Below are positions 37,501 to 45,516 of a stretch of 64,000 bases of DNA, one piece after another. The position numbers and the translations under genes are program-made. This DNA is from Tahibacter harae (GTDB taxonomy: Bacteria > Pseudomonadota > Gammaproteobacteria > Xanthomonadales > Rhodanobacteraceae), in NCBI RefSeq assembly GCF_024437735.1, contig NZ_JANFQO010000002.1:62001-126000 (forward strand), read 5' to 3'. The first letter of the stretch is position 1; every line of letters starts with the position of its first letter. The notes below the pieces were generated by a model. That model did not search any database. It saw only the letters and a list, made by a program, of their open reading frames with translations, and was not told the DNA's origin.

Positions 37501-39202
37501 GGCATCGCCGCTGGTCGTCACCGGCCTGACCAACGGAACCGCGGTCCAGTGTTTTCTCACGGCCCACAACGCGATGGGTTTCAGCGCGCCGGCCGGACCG
37601 GCAAGCGTCACTCCGGCAGCCGCGCCCGGTGCACCGCTGCTGACCGCGGCCCAGCCCGGCGACGGGCGCGTGACCCTGGTGTTCGACGCGCCGGCCAGCA
37701 ATGGCGGCAGCGCGGTCCTCGACTACACGGCCACCTGCGGCGCGCAGTCGGCCACCGGGCCGGCTTCGCCCGTGAGCGTGAGCGGCCTGGCCAACGATGT
37801 CGAGGTGAGCTGCAGCGTCCGGGCGCGCAATGCGGCGACCACCGGCCAGCCCTCCAATGTCCTGGCCGCGACGCCGGCGCCGGCACGGGCAAGCACCGCG
37901 CTGGCGCTGAGCAGCGGCACCGATCCCAGCCAATGGGGCCAGCCGCTGTCCTTCACTGCCACGCTGCAGCCCGTCGCACCGTACAGCGCGACGCCGGGCG
38001 GCAGCGTCACGTTCAAGGACGACGGAACGCCGGTCAGCGGCTGCACTGATCTTGCCCTGACCACGACAGCACCGGTCACCGCCACCTGCACCACGGCCGC
38101 CCTCGGCGTCGGCCCGCACAGCCTCACGGCCCAGTACAGCGGCGACGCGGTCTACGCCGCGGCGCAGCAGCCGGTGTCGAACACGCTGAGCCATACGGTC
38201 GGCCGCGCGGTCAGCACGGTGGACTTCGACGTGCTGAACTTCGTCTATACCGGCAGCACCAGGACCGTCACCGCGCATATCCACGATGAACCGGCCACGA
38301 GCTGTACGGTGACGCCGTCCAGCATAGGGCCGGACATCGGCAGTACGCCGGTGACAGCCAGCTGCGAAGGAATCCACTACACCGCCAGCGGCAGCGCCAC
38401 GGCCGTCATCGCCCGTGCCCCAAGCACGGTGGATTTCGGCACGCTGAACTTCACCTACGACGGCAGCGCCAAGACGGTGACGGCACGCATCCACGACGAG
38501 CCGGCGACCAGCTGCACGGTGACGCCGTCCAGCGTAGGCCCCAATGCCGGCAGCACGCCGGTGACGGCCAGCTGCGAAGGAACCCACTACACCGCCAGCG
38601 GCGGCGCCACGGCCGTCATCGCCCGCGCCGCGAGCACGGTGGACTTCGGCACGCTGAACTTCACCTACGACGGCAGCGCCAAGGCGATCACCGCGCGCAT
38701 CCACGACGAACCGGCGACCAGCTGCACGGTGACGCCGTCCAGCGCAGGCCCCGGTGCCGGCAGCACGCCGGTGACGGCCAGCTGCGCTGGTACCAATTAC
38801 ACCGCCACGGGCAATGCCGCCGCTGTCATCGCCAAGGCGGCCACCACCTTGACGCTGACCAGCGACTGCCAGCGCACCTTCGTCGAGAACCAGCCGTATA
38901 CGCTGGTGGCGCGGCTCAACGGCGGCATCAACGCGACCGGCAGCGTCAGCTTCGACGACGGTCCGGCTTCCCTGTGCGTCAACCTGCCGCTGCTGAGCGG
39001 GGCGGCCACCTGCGTGGCGACGCTCTCGGCCCACCAGCAGGCAGTGGCGACGCTGGCGCTGGGCGCACGCTACGGCGGCGATGCCAACCACGATGCCAGC
39101 CAGGCCACGGCGATCAATGTCACCGTGCTGGGACTGCTGAACGCGATCTTCCGCAACGGACTGCAACTGCCGGGAGATCCGGATGCGTGTCCAGTAGAGT
39201 GA
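31550..39202 (+). CDS. Giant secreted metzincin-like protein with beta-propeller, Ig-like and FN3-like modules
   Basis: A 2550-residue exoprotein. After the signal peptide (ALIAFAATALPQLAGAG) comes a putative zinc-protease domain with HEFMHANGLDH at 111-121, a complete HExxHxxGxxH metzincin motif, and a possible Met-turn in NSAVMAALGHP. Big_3-type Ig-like domains follow (33000-33780). Then come about 14 PD40/TolB-like units, many with I/L-S-A-D-G-R-Y/F-V, at about 33793-36240, enough for two seven-bladed propellers. Further Ig- and FN3-like domains and three 70-residue repeats precede the tail NAIFRNGLQLPGDPDACPVE, a variant of the IFxDGFE C-terminus of Lysobacterales exoproteins. GGAGGG precedes the overlapping ATG. 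Proteolysis is plausible but unproven. Confidence 0.88.
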   Translation: MNRTRLTALIAFAATALPQLAGAGSFIAVEEDEPGRVAHQNYQGAGGELAQIRVCIDNSVNPALAAAAEPAVRNVVATYNRIRSLADNTYAEGAATSAPPDQVDFETVLLHEFMHANGLDHPNQANNPAGAGGYNYGDSRSADGANNVLDHLGDADGIPGSADDQRGDDVNLLWYPRGTNDPAVLPAVVDTTTMARTLDHLPPGQHFAANANSAVMAALGHPNSEAVAVQGYVQGQVGRHLHHDDLAMLQLARAGIDGLAGTADDYRTSAVFAGFFNNPQGGECSMVVRFIDEVGFAGTLVGLTPLAPNHWRLIYPTRMRFNPAVNWYFTPGANTAMQIDPATPGTSSGVTPYTVQVTVAKAGYNLMSGTPRGSVIVRDGARGDPLTAACSIDLTPASGGSGSCLLTPVTAGRKILTADYVGWGGWDGNTASVAHDATGVVTFANITQAPSPSAIGVDVNFDWALVPPGGGAPVQASGSVVVKEAADCASAPADPALQCSATLPAHGCSIRFSSPGTHTLRLCYSGDSAVAPAQASVVHTVLAGRATATSILAQSSSLTKPYEPYTVQVQVREVPDQGGHPQGTVIVRDGDDSDPLTARCTATLAGTPDETASCQLASNRAGVHPLTASFADQGLWMGSSSASLAHSVRSFAIVSNNPSSVPLGQAASVVVALEVAPFGATPAPSGTIVVSNGSDSCEIVLPASHCAWRGSSTGTHQLVASWSGDANYPAMTTAAVMQTVTPAAPYPRWVSQARSGYPESNAASTGSNRGLSADGRFVVFSSSATDLVGDDTNGVEDVFVRDQLNGGLRRVSVTAAGAQGNGASRLPAISADGRFVSFESQASNFFPGDSNDKDVFVKDLYSGALVRATTRADGSAPTTPELAFATTALRSSLSADGRFVAFATYRLLAPGDTNGRVDTYVKDLATGALDLVSSNSADQPGDNHSQFPAISADGRYVAYNSTAGNLVPNFPANGLLNRVFVKDRQTRVSSLASALADGTVADGACGDYPAISADGRYVAFQCSATNLPALIWNGERVFVKDMSSGAIELAASSITYSNSRTPSLSADGRYVVFQTGINASPGYVAVVVKDRQSGQLVNQHVLPGSTPAQEDQVPWETRMWPSISADGRYVAYQSVSAAIAPPDNNAAADVFVRDRVAGLTQRASGAYFGLRNDGDSDNAAISRDGSIAVYDSFSSRLIDGDANGQRDVFVYRSGSGTATRLSTAADGTPANGASYAPALAEHTGDVFFLSAAGNLVAGDTNGKVDVFRRHSSGGSIQRMNLFYGSQASADAQAPLAVSGDGRIIAFASADGGIAGDSNGFTDIVVYRPYNNGSANPLTVAANGNSLQPAISDDGRILAFASEATNLGVSGAAGVRSVYARNMREYYNVPQPMQLVSADAAGVPANGRSEQPAVSADGRYVAFVSWATNLVPGDDNGVADIFVKDIQTGAIERVNTTAAGAQGAGGDCASPAFSSGARFVGFVCAQGNLVAGGGGTPAYYVKDRSNAAIVRLSQTAGGSAADAASSAGAHALADNGMGVFVSDAGNLAALDSPLVSNVFLNLYPAAFSASAVSIVSTSPAQPEVGRGYTVAVSVTGSGANPPTGRVRVFDGTDAYPTCVATLTPGTPSTGSCELGTGVSGTATLTAYYGGDDSNGAAVSPAFSVPVQDLVLPAKPIISTVTPGNGRATVQIGMSNVGSPFSGYTTTCGAQTQNSTGMPVVVTGLQNGVTVDCRVVVHNVVGSSPPSDPVSVTPRAGTSAAITAHTPNPSRVNLAYSVSVAVQGEGTPAPGGQVTVSDGAASCVAALTPGSPSVGNCTLVSTLRGSRTLTASYAGDSANTGSSGTAAHSVADVPAAPVLTQAAPGNGRATLTFGAPADNGGSAVLDYTASCGAQSAVDTQSPLAVTGLTNGTPVSCSVTARNALGHSLASNAIEVTPATVPGKPNLIGVQPGDGSATFTFSAPENDGGSLVDSYRAVCAGKFAAGPASPLVVTGLTNGTAVQCFLTAHNAMGFSAPAGPASVTPAAAPGAPLLTAAQPGDGRVTLVFDAPASNGGSAVLDYTATCGAQSATGPASPVSVSGLANDVEVSCSVRARNAATTGQPSNVLAATPAPARASTALALSSGTDPSQWGQPLSFTATLQPVAPYSATPGGSVTFKDDGTPVSGCTDLALTTTAPVTATCTTAALGVGPHSLTAQYSGDAVYAAAQQPVSNTLSHTVGRAVSTVDFDVLNFVYTGSTRTVTAHIHDEPATSCTVTPSSIGPDIGSTPVTASCEGIHYTASGSATAVIARAPSTVDFGTLNFTYDGSAKTVTARIHDEPATSCTVTPSSVGPNAGSTPVTASCEGTHYTASGGATAVIARAASTVDFGTLNFTYDGSAKAITARIHDEPATSCTVTPSSAGPGAGSTPVTASCAGTNYTATGNAAAVIAKAATTLTLTSDCQRTFVENQPYTLVARLNGGINATGSVSFDDGPASLCVNLPLLSGAATCVATLSAHQQAVATLALGARYGGDANHDASQATAINVTVLGLLNAIFRNGLQLPGDPDACPVE
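38213..38842 (+). repeat. Three tandem 210-bp repeats in the metzincin-like gene
   Basis: Units begin at 38213, 38423 and 38633 with codons for STVDF and encode 70-residue Ig-like modules with HDEPATSCTVTPSS and GSTPVTASC. The three are nearly identical in DNA, indicating recent duplication. Confidence 0.93.
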
Positions 39203-39220
39203 GGCTGGACTGGCAGCGGC

Positions 39221-39254
39221 CCGGGCGAGTGCGCCGTCGCGCGCATTCGCCCGG
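39221..39254. terminator. Bidirectional hairpin between convergent genes
   Basis: A 14-bp stem with one G-T wobble: CCGGGCGAGTGCGC (39221-39234), 6-nt loop, GCGCATTCGCCCGG (39241-39254). It sits between the metzincin-like gene and the ABC1 kinase gene and probably acts in both directions. No T-run. Confidence 0.7.
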
Positions 39255-39346
39255 ACGGGCACGGCCCGGCGGCGCGGGCCACTGCCGATTCGCCGCGCGC
39301 CTGCGCCAGGACCCGCGCCGGCCGTACCGGACGCAACACCGCCCGG

Positions 39347-41026
39347 TCAGCGGCCGCCGCCGCTGCGGAAGATGGCCCAGAGCAGCCAGATGCCCGCGAG
39401 CGAGGCGCCGACAAAACCGAGCAGACCGAAGAACGGCAGGCCAAGCAAGGTCGGACCGCCTTCCACGGTCATCGTGATCGACGAACCGACGATCAGCGCG
39501 GCAATCACCAGACCGCCGGCCAGGCGGTTGGCGGAATGGCTGACGTCGCGGCTGAAATCGCGCAGCTCGTCGACCTGCATGCGCAGACCGGCCTTGCCGC
39601 CCTGCAAGGTGCGCAGCAGCCGGCGCAATTCCCGCGGCAGCGCAATGGCCAGTTCGGAGAAGTCGCCGACGGCGGCGATGCCGCGCCGCGCAAGCACGGC
39701 CGGCCGATAGCGCTCGATCATCGCGCGGCGCAGGAAAGGCCGCGCCTGTGCCGCCATGTCGAATGCCGGATCGAGGCGGCGGCCCAGCCCGTCCAGGGTC
39801 AGGCAGACCTTGATCAGCAGCGCGAGATCGGCCGGCAGCGCAAGCCCGTGCTGGCGCAGCAGCGCGGTCAGGTCCAGCAGCATGCGGGCCAGATCCAGCT
39901 GTGCCAGGGGCACGCTGTGGTAGCGGTCGATGAACGCATCGACATCGGCCGCGAGTTCCGCCGTATCCCCGTCGCCGCCGTCCGACCAGTCGAGCAGTAC
40001 GGCGCAGACGCGATCGGCGTCGCGTTCCACCAGCCCGGAGAGCAGCTGCACCACTTCGTCGCGCCGCGCCGGCGACAGCCGCCCGACCATGCCGAAATCG
40101 ATCAACGCGATGCGCCCGTCGCGCAGCGCGAAGACGTTGCCCGAATGCGGATCGGCATGAAAGAAACCGTCGCGCAGCATCATTTTCAGTACGAGCTGGG
40201 CACCGGCACGCGCGATGGCCGCGCGATCGATCGCCGCCCGCTCCAGCCCGGCGAAGTCGGCGAGCGGAATGCCGTCGACATAGTCCTGCACGTTCATGCG
40301 TTCGTTGGTACACGGCCAGTACACCGCGGGCACGATCATGCGCGGATCGCCGGAGAAGCGTGCGGCAATGCGCTCGGCGTTGCGGCATTCGGCCGCCAGG
40401 TCCAGCTCCTGCATCAGGGAGGCGCGGAATTGCCGCACCATGCCGACCGGATGGAAGCGCCGCAACCCGGGAAAACGCGCCTCGATGCGGCGTGCGGCGT
40501 ACTGCAGCAGGCGCATGTCCGCCTCGACCAGCGGCACTATGCCGGGGCGGCGCACCTTGATGACGACTTCGCGCCCGTCCGGCAGCCGCGCGCGATGCAC
40601 CTGGGCGATCGATGCGGCCGCCAGCGGCGTGGATTCGATGCACTGGAAAAACGCTTCGGGCGCCTGCCCCAGCGCTTGCTCCATCTCGCTCCGTACAGCC
40701 TCGAAGGGCAGCGCCGGCACAGCGTTCTGCAGCAGGCTGAACTCGGCTATCCACTCGGGCGGAAACAGGTCCACCCGCGTCGCCAGCAGCTGGCCCAGCT
40801 TGACAAAGCAGGGCCCCATCTCTTCCAGTGCATGGCGCACACGCACCGGCACGGGCTGGGATATCCAGTGTTCCAGCCGCTCCACGGGTATCGTGCCATC
40901 GACACGATGCAGCGCGCGCGCAATGCCGAGCCGGCGCAGCAGATCGCCGAAGCCGTGGCGTATCAGGATGCCCGCCAGGGTCTGCACGCGACGGGTGTCG
41001 TAACTGGCGATCAGGGTGTCCCACAT
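39347..41026 (-). CDS. ABC1/AarF/UbiB-family atypical kinase
   Basis: A 559-residue membrane-associated ABC1 kinase-like protein of the family needed for ubiquinone biosynthesis or extraction. It has the family KxGQ motif in FVKLGQLLATR, the Ala-rich nucleotide loop AAASIAQVHRA, the catalytic lysine in VVIKVRRPGI, HADPHSGNVF and the metal-binding DFGMVGR. Two C-terminal hydrophobic helices (GGLVIAALIVGSSITM and LGFVGASLAGIWLLWAIF) match the UbiB membrane anchor. ATG 41026 is preferred over 41071 because the conserved domain begins soon after and AAGG lies upstream. The next gene upstream is a quinone-reductase-like flavoprotein, hinting at a quinone-related pair; whether this is the genome's UbiB or a paralogue is not decidable. 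Confidence 0.9.
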   Translation of the reverse strand: MWDTLIASYDTRRVQTLAGILIRHGFGDLLRRLGIARALHRVDGTIPVERLEHWISQPVPVRVRHALEEMGPCFVKLGQLLATRVDLFPPEWIAEFSLLQNAVPALPFEAVRSEMEQALGQAPEAFFQCIESTPLAAASIAQVHRARLPDGREVVIKVRRPGIVPLVEADMRLLQYAARRIEARFPGLRRFHPVGMVRQFRASLMQELDLAAECRNAERIAARFSGDPRMIVPAVYWPCTNERMNVQDYVDGIPLADFAGLERAAIDRAAIARAGAQLVLKMMLRDGFFHADPHSGNVFALRDGRIALIDFGMVGRLSPARRDEVVQLLSGLVERDADRVCAVLLDWSDGGDGDTAELAADVDAFIDRYHSVPLAQLDLARMLLDLTALLRQHGLALPADLALLIKVCLTLDGLGRRLDPAFDMAAQARPFLRRAMIERYRPAVLARRGIAAVGDFSELAIALPRELRRLLRTLQGGKAGLRMQVDELRDFSRDVSHSANRLAGGLVIAALIVGSSITMTVEGGPTLLGLPFFGLLGFVGASLAGIWLLWAIFRSGGGR

Positions 41027-41218
41027 CGGTGCCGCGCCTTTGCTGTCATCGTTATTGGCGATTCGCCGCACGCGGCGGCCGCGGATCGCGCGGCCGCCGC
41101 CGCGGAAGCGCGATCGGCGGCATTCCCGGCCCGGCCGGGACTGCGTTCCCGCAAGGCGCCGGCAGCGGCAATGTCTGCACGGTGGCTGCCCGCTGGCCCC
41201 CGGCTGGCGGTGGCACGT

Positions 41219-41794
41219 TCAACCGCCACGCCTGCCGAGATCGGCGAGCCGCCGCAGCGCGCGCTCGCGCACGGCCGGCACGCCGACCAGGCCGATGCGC
41301 GTTTCGCGCACCGGCGCGATGCCGCAGAAACCAAGGATGCTCCTGCGCAGTGCGCGCGTGCCGTGGCCGCCGTACCACCAGCGATAGACCGGCGCCGGCA
41401 TGCCCATGGTCACGATCACGCGCGCGCTGCGGCCGCGCAGCAGGGCCTCGGGAAAACGCTGCGATTCGGCGCGGTGGGAGAAGCCGGGCCGCAGTACCTG
41501 CTCGAAGAACGCCTTGAGCCGCGCTGGAATCATGCCGAGCCAGAGCGGGTGCACGATCACGAGGTGACCGGCCCAGCGGATCTGCTCCTGGGCAAGCCGC
41601 AGCGGCCCGGCCACGGCTCCGGACTGGAATTCCCGTTCGCTCATCAGCCACTCGATGGGCAGCTGCGCGACGTCGATGCGGCTCAGCTCGTGGCCAGCCT
41701 CTGCGGCCGACGCCGCATAGGCATCGGCCAGCGCGTGACAGAAATGGCCACCGGCGGGATCGGGATGGCCCTGGATCAGGGTGATGCGGCTCAT
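41219..41794 (-). CDS. Flavodoxin-fold NAD(P)H-dependent oxidoreductase (MdaB/KefF-like)
   Basis: A 191-residue flavodoxin_2-family reductase using FMN or FAD and NAD(P)H to reduce quinones or electrophiles. It has the N-terminal strand and phosphate-binding loop ITLIQGHPDPAGGHFCHALA, the WAGHLVIVHPLWLGMIPARLKAFFEQVL block, and WWYGGHGTRALRRSILGFCG near the C-terminus. A good GGGAG precedes ATG 41794. It is followed 193 bp later by the ABC1 kinase on the same strand. A dyad TTGAC-N4-GTCAA 69 bp upstream may be a regulator site. Confidence 0.9.
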   Translation of the reverse strand: MSRITLIQGHPDPAGGHFCHALADAYAASAAEAGHELSRIDVAQLPIEWLMSEREFQSGAVAGPLRLAQEQIRWAGHLVIVHPLWLGMIPARLKAFFEQVLRPGFSHRAESQRFPEALLRGRSARVIVTMGMPAPVYRWWYGGHGTRALRRSILGFCGIAPVRETRIGLVGVPAVRERALRRLADLGRRGG

Positions 41795-42217
41795 GCAAGG
41801 TACTCCCGGCGCCGCGTTGGCGGCCCATGCCGGCGATGATCGGCGGCGGCACGAGCTTGCATGTTGACACCGGTCAAACCCGGCCCACGCTGCAGCAGCC
41901 CCCCTCGTAGCACCCTGGGCAGCGGGTTCGTCGAGTGCGTCGGCCTGTTCCGCGTGACGCCGCCCGGCGCCGGGCAGCCATGCCGCGGCGCCCGCGCGAG
42001 GCCATCACGACGAGTTCGCAGCCCTGTTCCCTGGGCGCGCCATGATTGCGGCACCGGGAGCGCTTTCGCCTGCGGTGCAGACGAACTGTGCTGGCGGCCT
42101 GAACGACGGCACTCGCCGGACGCGCTACGCCGCGAGGCCCGAAGACTGGCCGGGGGCCGGGTGGAAAAACCGCGGTCTTGCCTGTACCGTGAACTCCCCC
42201 GTCAGAACCCCCGGTCC
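41795..42217. other. Intergenic region between divergent oxidoreductase and sigma genes
   Basis: About 420 bp. It holds the TTGAC-N4-GTCAA dyad at 41863-41876. The plus-strand frame of the sigma gene remains open to 41861, but its extra 119 codons are Arg/Pro-rich without sigma-factor similarity, so they are treated as non-coding. Confidence 0.55.
41863..41876. promoter_or_regulatory. TTGAC-N4-GTCAA dyad upstream of the oxidoreductase
   Basis: TTGACACCGGTCAA has 5-bp inverted arms. It contains a perfect -35 hexamer TTGACA reading right and TTGACC reading left. No convincing -10 was found for either, so it may be an operator rather than a promoter. Confidence 0.35.
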
Positions 42218-42742
42218 ATGCAGCACGTCGTCGATGCCCGCGGCCTGGATGACTTGGTCGACGGTCTGTACCTGCAACTGCGCGCCCTGGCGCGCAGCGA
42301 GCGCCGGCGCGGCGGCGCTCCCGACACCTTGCACACGACGGCCCTGGTCAACGAGCTGTACCTGAAACTGGCCGACGCCGAGCGCCTGCGCTTCGGCGAG
42401 GCGCGGCAATTCTTTTCCTACGCCGCCAAGGCCATGCGCCATATCCTGCTCGACCGCGCGAAATTGCAGATGCGCCTCAAGCGCGAGGACAGGCGCCTGC
42501 GGGTAGCCCTCACCGATCCGGATGTGGAGGCGCTCACCGTCGATCCGGCGCAGGCGCTGGAGCTGGATGCGGCGCTCGACGGCCTGCTGCTGCACGACCC
42601 GCGCGCGGCCGACGTGGTGGAGCTGCATTATTTCGCCGGCCTGGGCCTGGACCAGGTGGCCGCGCTGCTGGGCGTGGCGCCGCGTACAGTGGCGCGCGAC
42701 TGGCGTTTCGCTTCCGCCTTCCTCAAAGCCCGGCTGACGTGA
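42218..42742 (+). CDS. ECF sigma factor paired with a Ser/Thr kinase
   Basis: A 174-residue ECF-like sigma factor of the subgroup often found beside TPR Ser/Thr kinases (TIGR02999-like). Region 2 reads LDDLVDGLYLQLRALARSERRR and LVNELYLKLADAERLRFGEA, then FFSYAAKAMRHILLDRAK. Region 4 reads VVELHYFAGLGLDQVAALLGVAPRTVARDW. The start MQHVVDARG (ATG 42218) is chosen by family length, although its Shine-Dalgarno is weak. Its TGA overlaps the GTG of the kinase gene (GTGA), so the two are coupled and the kinase probably controls this factor by phosphorylation. Confidence 0.9.
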   Translation: MQHVVDARGLDDLVDGLYLQLRALARSERRRGGAPDTLHTTALVNELYLKLADAERLRFGEARQFFSYAAKAMRHILLDRAKLQMRLKREDRRLRVALTDPDVEALTVDPAQALELDAALDGLLLHDPRAADVVELHYFAGLGLDQVAALLGVAPRTVARDWRFASAFLKARLT

Positions 42743-45516
42743 GTGCGGCGCCGCCCGATCTGCGCGCGTGTTTCGATCACCTGATCGACCTGACGCCGCC
42801 GCAGCGCGAGGCCTGGTTCGCGGCGCACGCGCTCGATGCGGAACTGCAGCAGGAACTGCTGGCCCTGCTGGCCGCCGATCTGCAGGACGCGCCGCTGCTG
42901 GCCACCTCCGCGGCCGCGCTGGCACAGCAGTACACGCCGCCGTACGACGACGGCGCCGGCCTGGTCGGCAGCAGCATAGGACCGTACCGGCTCGGCGCCG
43001 TGCTGGGACAGGGCGGCAGCGCCGTGGTGTTCCGCGCCCAGCGCGCCAGCGGCGCCGGCATGCAGACGGTGGCGCTGAAGCTGCTGCGCACAGGCCTGTT
43101 CTCCGCCGACGGACAGCGGCGTTTCCGGCGCGAACAGGGCGTGCTGGCGCAGTTGTCGCATCCGCATATCGCCGGACTCATCGAAGGCGGCATCAGCGAG
43201 GCCGGCATTCCCTACATCGCGATGGAATTCGTCGATGGCCTGCCCGTCACTGCCTATGCCGATGCGCACGCCCTGGACCTGCGCGCGCGCCTGGAACTGC
43301 TGGTCACGGTCTGCCGCGCCATCGACAGCGCGCACCGCAACCTGGTGGTGCATCGCGACCTGAAACCCTCCAACGTGCTGGTCAACACCGCAGGCGAGAT
43401 CAAGGTGCTGGATTTCGGCATCGCCCGCCTGCTCGACGACGACGATCAGCAGGCCACCCAGACCTGCGCAATTGCGCTGACGCCCGGCTATGCGGCACCG
43501 GAGCAATACCTGCCGGGGCCGGTGAGCACGGCAACCGATATTTACGCGCTGGGCATCCTGCTGGGGGAACTGCTCACCGGACAGATGCCGCCGCGCAGCC
43601 CTGCCCGCGCCGATCTGTCGCGCGCCTGCGCCGATGCGGCGGCGCTGCCTGCCGGCATGCCCGCCGCGCCCGTCCTGGCACGCCTGCTGCGCGGCGACCT
43701 GGATGCGATCTACAACACGGCGACGGCGCAGGATCCGGGCCGCCGCTATCACTCGGCGGCGCTGCTGGCGGACGATCTCGAACGCTATCTGCACAACCAG
43801 CCGGTGGCCGCGCGCACGCCCTCGGTCTGGTATCGCCTGCGCAAGAGCATGCAGCGCAACCGCACGGCGTCGGCCGCCGCGCTGCTGGCCCTGGCGGCCA
43901 TCGTGATCGGCGTCTCGCTGGCGCTGTGGCAGGCCCATGTCGCCCGCGAACAGGCGCAGCGCGCCACGGCGGTGCGCGATTTCCTGATCGAACTGTTCGA
44001 TGCCTCCAAGGCCGGGCAATTGCCGGACCAGCGCCTGACCCTGGATCAGCTGGTACAGCGCGCCGGCACGCGCCTGCAGACGCAGACCGATCTTTCCGTC
44101 CCCACGCGCGTGGAATTGCTGCGCACGCTGGGCGAAGTCCGCATGGCGGGCAGCGACTATGCCCAGGCCGGCCAGTTCTACGACCAGGCGCTGGAACTGG
44201 CGCAAACCTTCTACGCACCGACCGACACGGCCGTGACGCGGATCCGCCTGCTCCAGGCCAGCCTGCTGATCCATCAGTCGCGCTACGCCGATGCCAGCAG
44301 CATCTACGCCGCGCTGCTGCCGCAGATGCGCGCCGATATCAGCGCCGCCGGCGTGGACGGACTGCAGAATTACGCCAGCGCGCTGATGTACTCGGCGCGC
44401 ACCGAGCAGGCGCTGGCCATCTCCGCCGAAGCGGCACGGCAGGCCGCGGCCGTGTATGGCAAAGGCACCCTGGGTGCCATACGGGCGGACCTGGTGCGCG
44501 GCAATCTGCTGGTGGGCTCGGGCCGCCACGCCGATGCCGTGCAGTTGCTGGAATCCGCCTTGCAGGCCTGGCGCAGCAGCGGGCGCGCGCCGGACCAGGA
44601 CTTTCTCCAGGGCCTTACCGACCTGTCGCGCGTGTACCACACGCTGGGCCAGATGGCGGCTGCCGAGTCCCTGCTGCGCGAAACCCTCGCCACCGCCGAA
44701 CGGATCTACGATGCGCCGCATGACCGCATCGCGCTGGCCCTGCTCAATCTCGGCGACGCGCTGAGCCTGCAGGCGCGCCTGGACGAGGCCGAGCCCGTGC
44801 TGGTCCGCGCCCTGGCGATGATGCGGGCCGTCTACGGCGACGGCCATCTGCGCGTGGCCAATACCCTCGCCAGCCTGGGCAAGCTGGAACTGCGCCGGCG
44901 CGACCCGGCCGCGGCGGCCCGGCACATCCGCGCCGCGGCGCAGTGGTGCGAACATCCCGACCGGCACGCCACGCGCTCCTGCATCGAAACCTATGCCATC
45001 AAGACCGAACTCGCCCTGGCCACGGGCGAGCTGGACCAGGCCGACGCGAGCAGCGCCCGCGCGCTGGCGATGGCGCAGGAAATCTTTCCCCAGGGGCATC
45101 ACTGGATGGCCCAGCTGTGGCAGTTGCGCGCAGAACTGAGCCTGCGCCGCAACGACCCCGCCGCAGCCCTGGCCCTGTGCGATCAGGCGCACGACCTGCT
45201 GGCACGCCTGGACAAGCAGCACGGCACCACCGCCGAGACCGTGCTGGCACGACGCGCCAGCGCACTGGCCGCGCTGGGCCGCCCCGCCGAGGCACTGGCC
45301 GATATCCACCAGGCGCTGGCCCTGTGGCAGCAACTCGCGCCTGCCGGAAATTTGCACCGGATCGAACTGCTGGACCAGCTGGCATCGCTACACACCCGCC
45401 TGGGCGATAGCCGCGCAGCCCGCGATGCCGCCCGCCGCGCGGTCGCGCTGGTACAGGATCGCAGCCGGATCGAGCCGGCCTTGCTGGCGCGGATCGAGGC
45501 GCTGGCCGGGCGCTGA
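42739..45516 (+). CDS. Membrane Ser/Thr protein kinase with TPR sensor region
   Basis: A 925-residue Hanks-type kinase. The catalytic domain (about 80-350) has the GQGGSAV loop, Lys114 in VALKLL, HRDLKPSN at 205-212, DFG at 225-227 and TPGYAAPEQ. One transmembrane helix ([19 protein letters not shown], near 375-395) leads to a long helical C-terminal part with TPR-like repeats, e.g. DYAQAGQFYDQALELAQ and RHADAVQLLESALQAW, placed outside the membrane. The GTG start overlaps the ECF sigma stop. The arrangement suggests an envelope sensor acting through the sigma factor. Confidence 0.92.
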   Translation: MSAAPPDLRACFDHLIDLTPPQREAWFAAHALDAELQQELLALLAADLQDAPLLATSAAALAQQYTPPYDDGAGLVGSSIGPYRLGAVLGQGGSAVVFRAQRASGAGMQTVALKLLRTGLFSADGQRRFRREQGVLAQLSHPHIAGLIEGGISEAGIPYIAMEFVDGLPVTAYADAHALDLRARLELLVTVCRAIDSAHRNLVVHRDLKPSNVLVNTAGEIKVLDFGIARLLDDDDQQATQTCAIALTPGYAAPEQYLPGPVSTATDIYALGILLGELLTGQMPPRSPARADLSRACADAAALPAGMPAAPVLARLLRGDLDAIYNTATAQDPGRRYHSAALLADDLERYLHNQPVAARTPSVWYRLRKSMQRNRTASAAALLALAAIVIGVSLALWQAHVAREQAQRATAVRDFLIELFDASKAGQLPDQRLTLDQLVQRAGTRLQTQTDLSVPTRVELLRTLGEVRMAGSDYAQAGQFYDQALELAQTFYAPTDTAVTRIRLLQASLLIHQSRYADASSIYAALLPQMRADISAAGVDGLQNYASALMYSARTEQALAISAEAARQAAAVYGKGTLGAIRADLVRGNLLVGSGRHADAVQLLESALQAWRSSGRAPDQDFLQGLTDLSRVYHTLGQMAAAESLLRETLATAERIYDAPHDRIALALLNLGDALSLQARLDEAEPVLVRALAMMRAVYGDGHLRVANTLASLGKLELRRRDPAAAARHIRAAAQWCEHPDRHATRSCIETYAIKTELALATGELDQADASSARALAMAQEIFPQGHHWMAQLWQLRAELSLRRNDPAAALALCDQAHDLLARLDKQHGTTAETVLARRASALAALGRPAEALADIHQALALWQQLAPAGNLHRIELLDQLASLHTRLGDSRAARDAARRAVALVQDRSRIEPALLARIEALAGR

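Noticed and set aside
41861-42217. N-terminal extension of the ECF sigma factor
   Set aside because: The extra 119 codons are Arg/Pro/Cys-rich without sigma similarity; family length fits the ATG at 42218.
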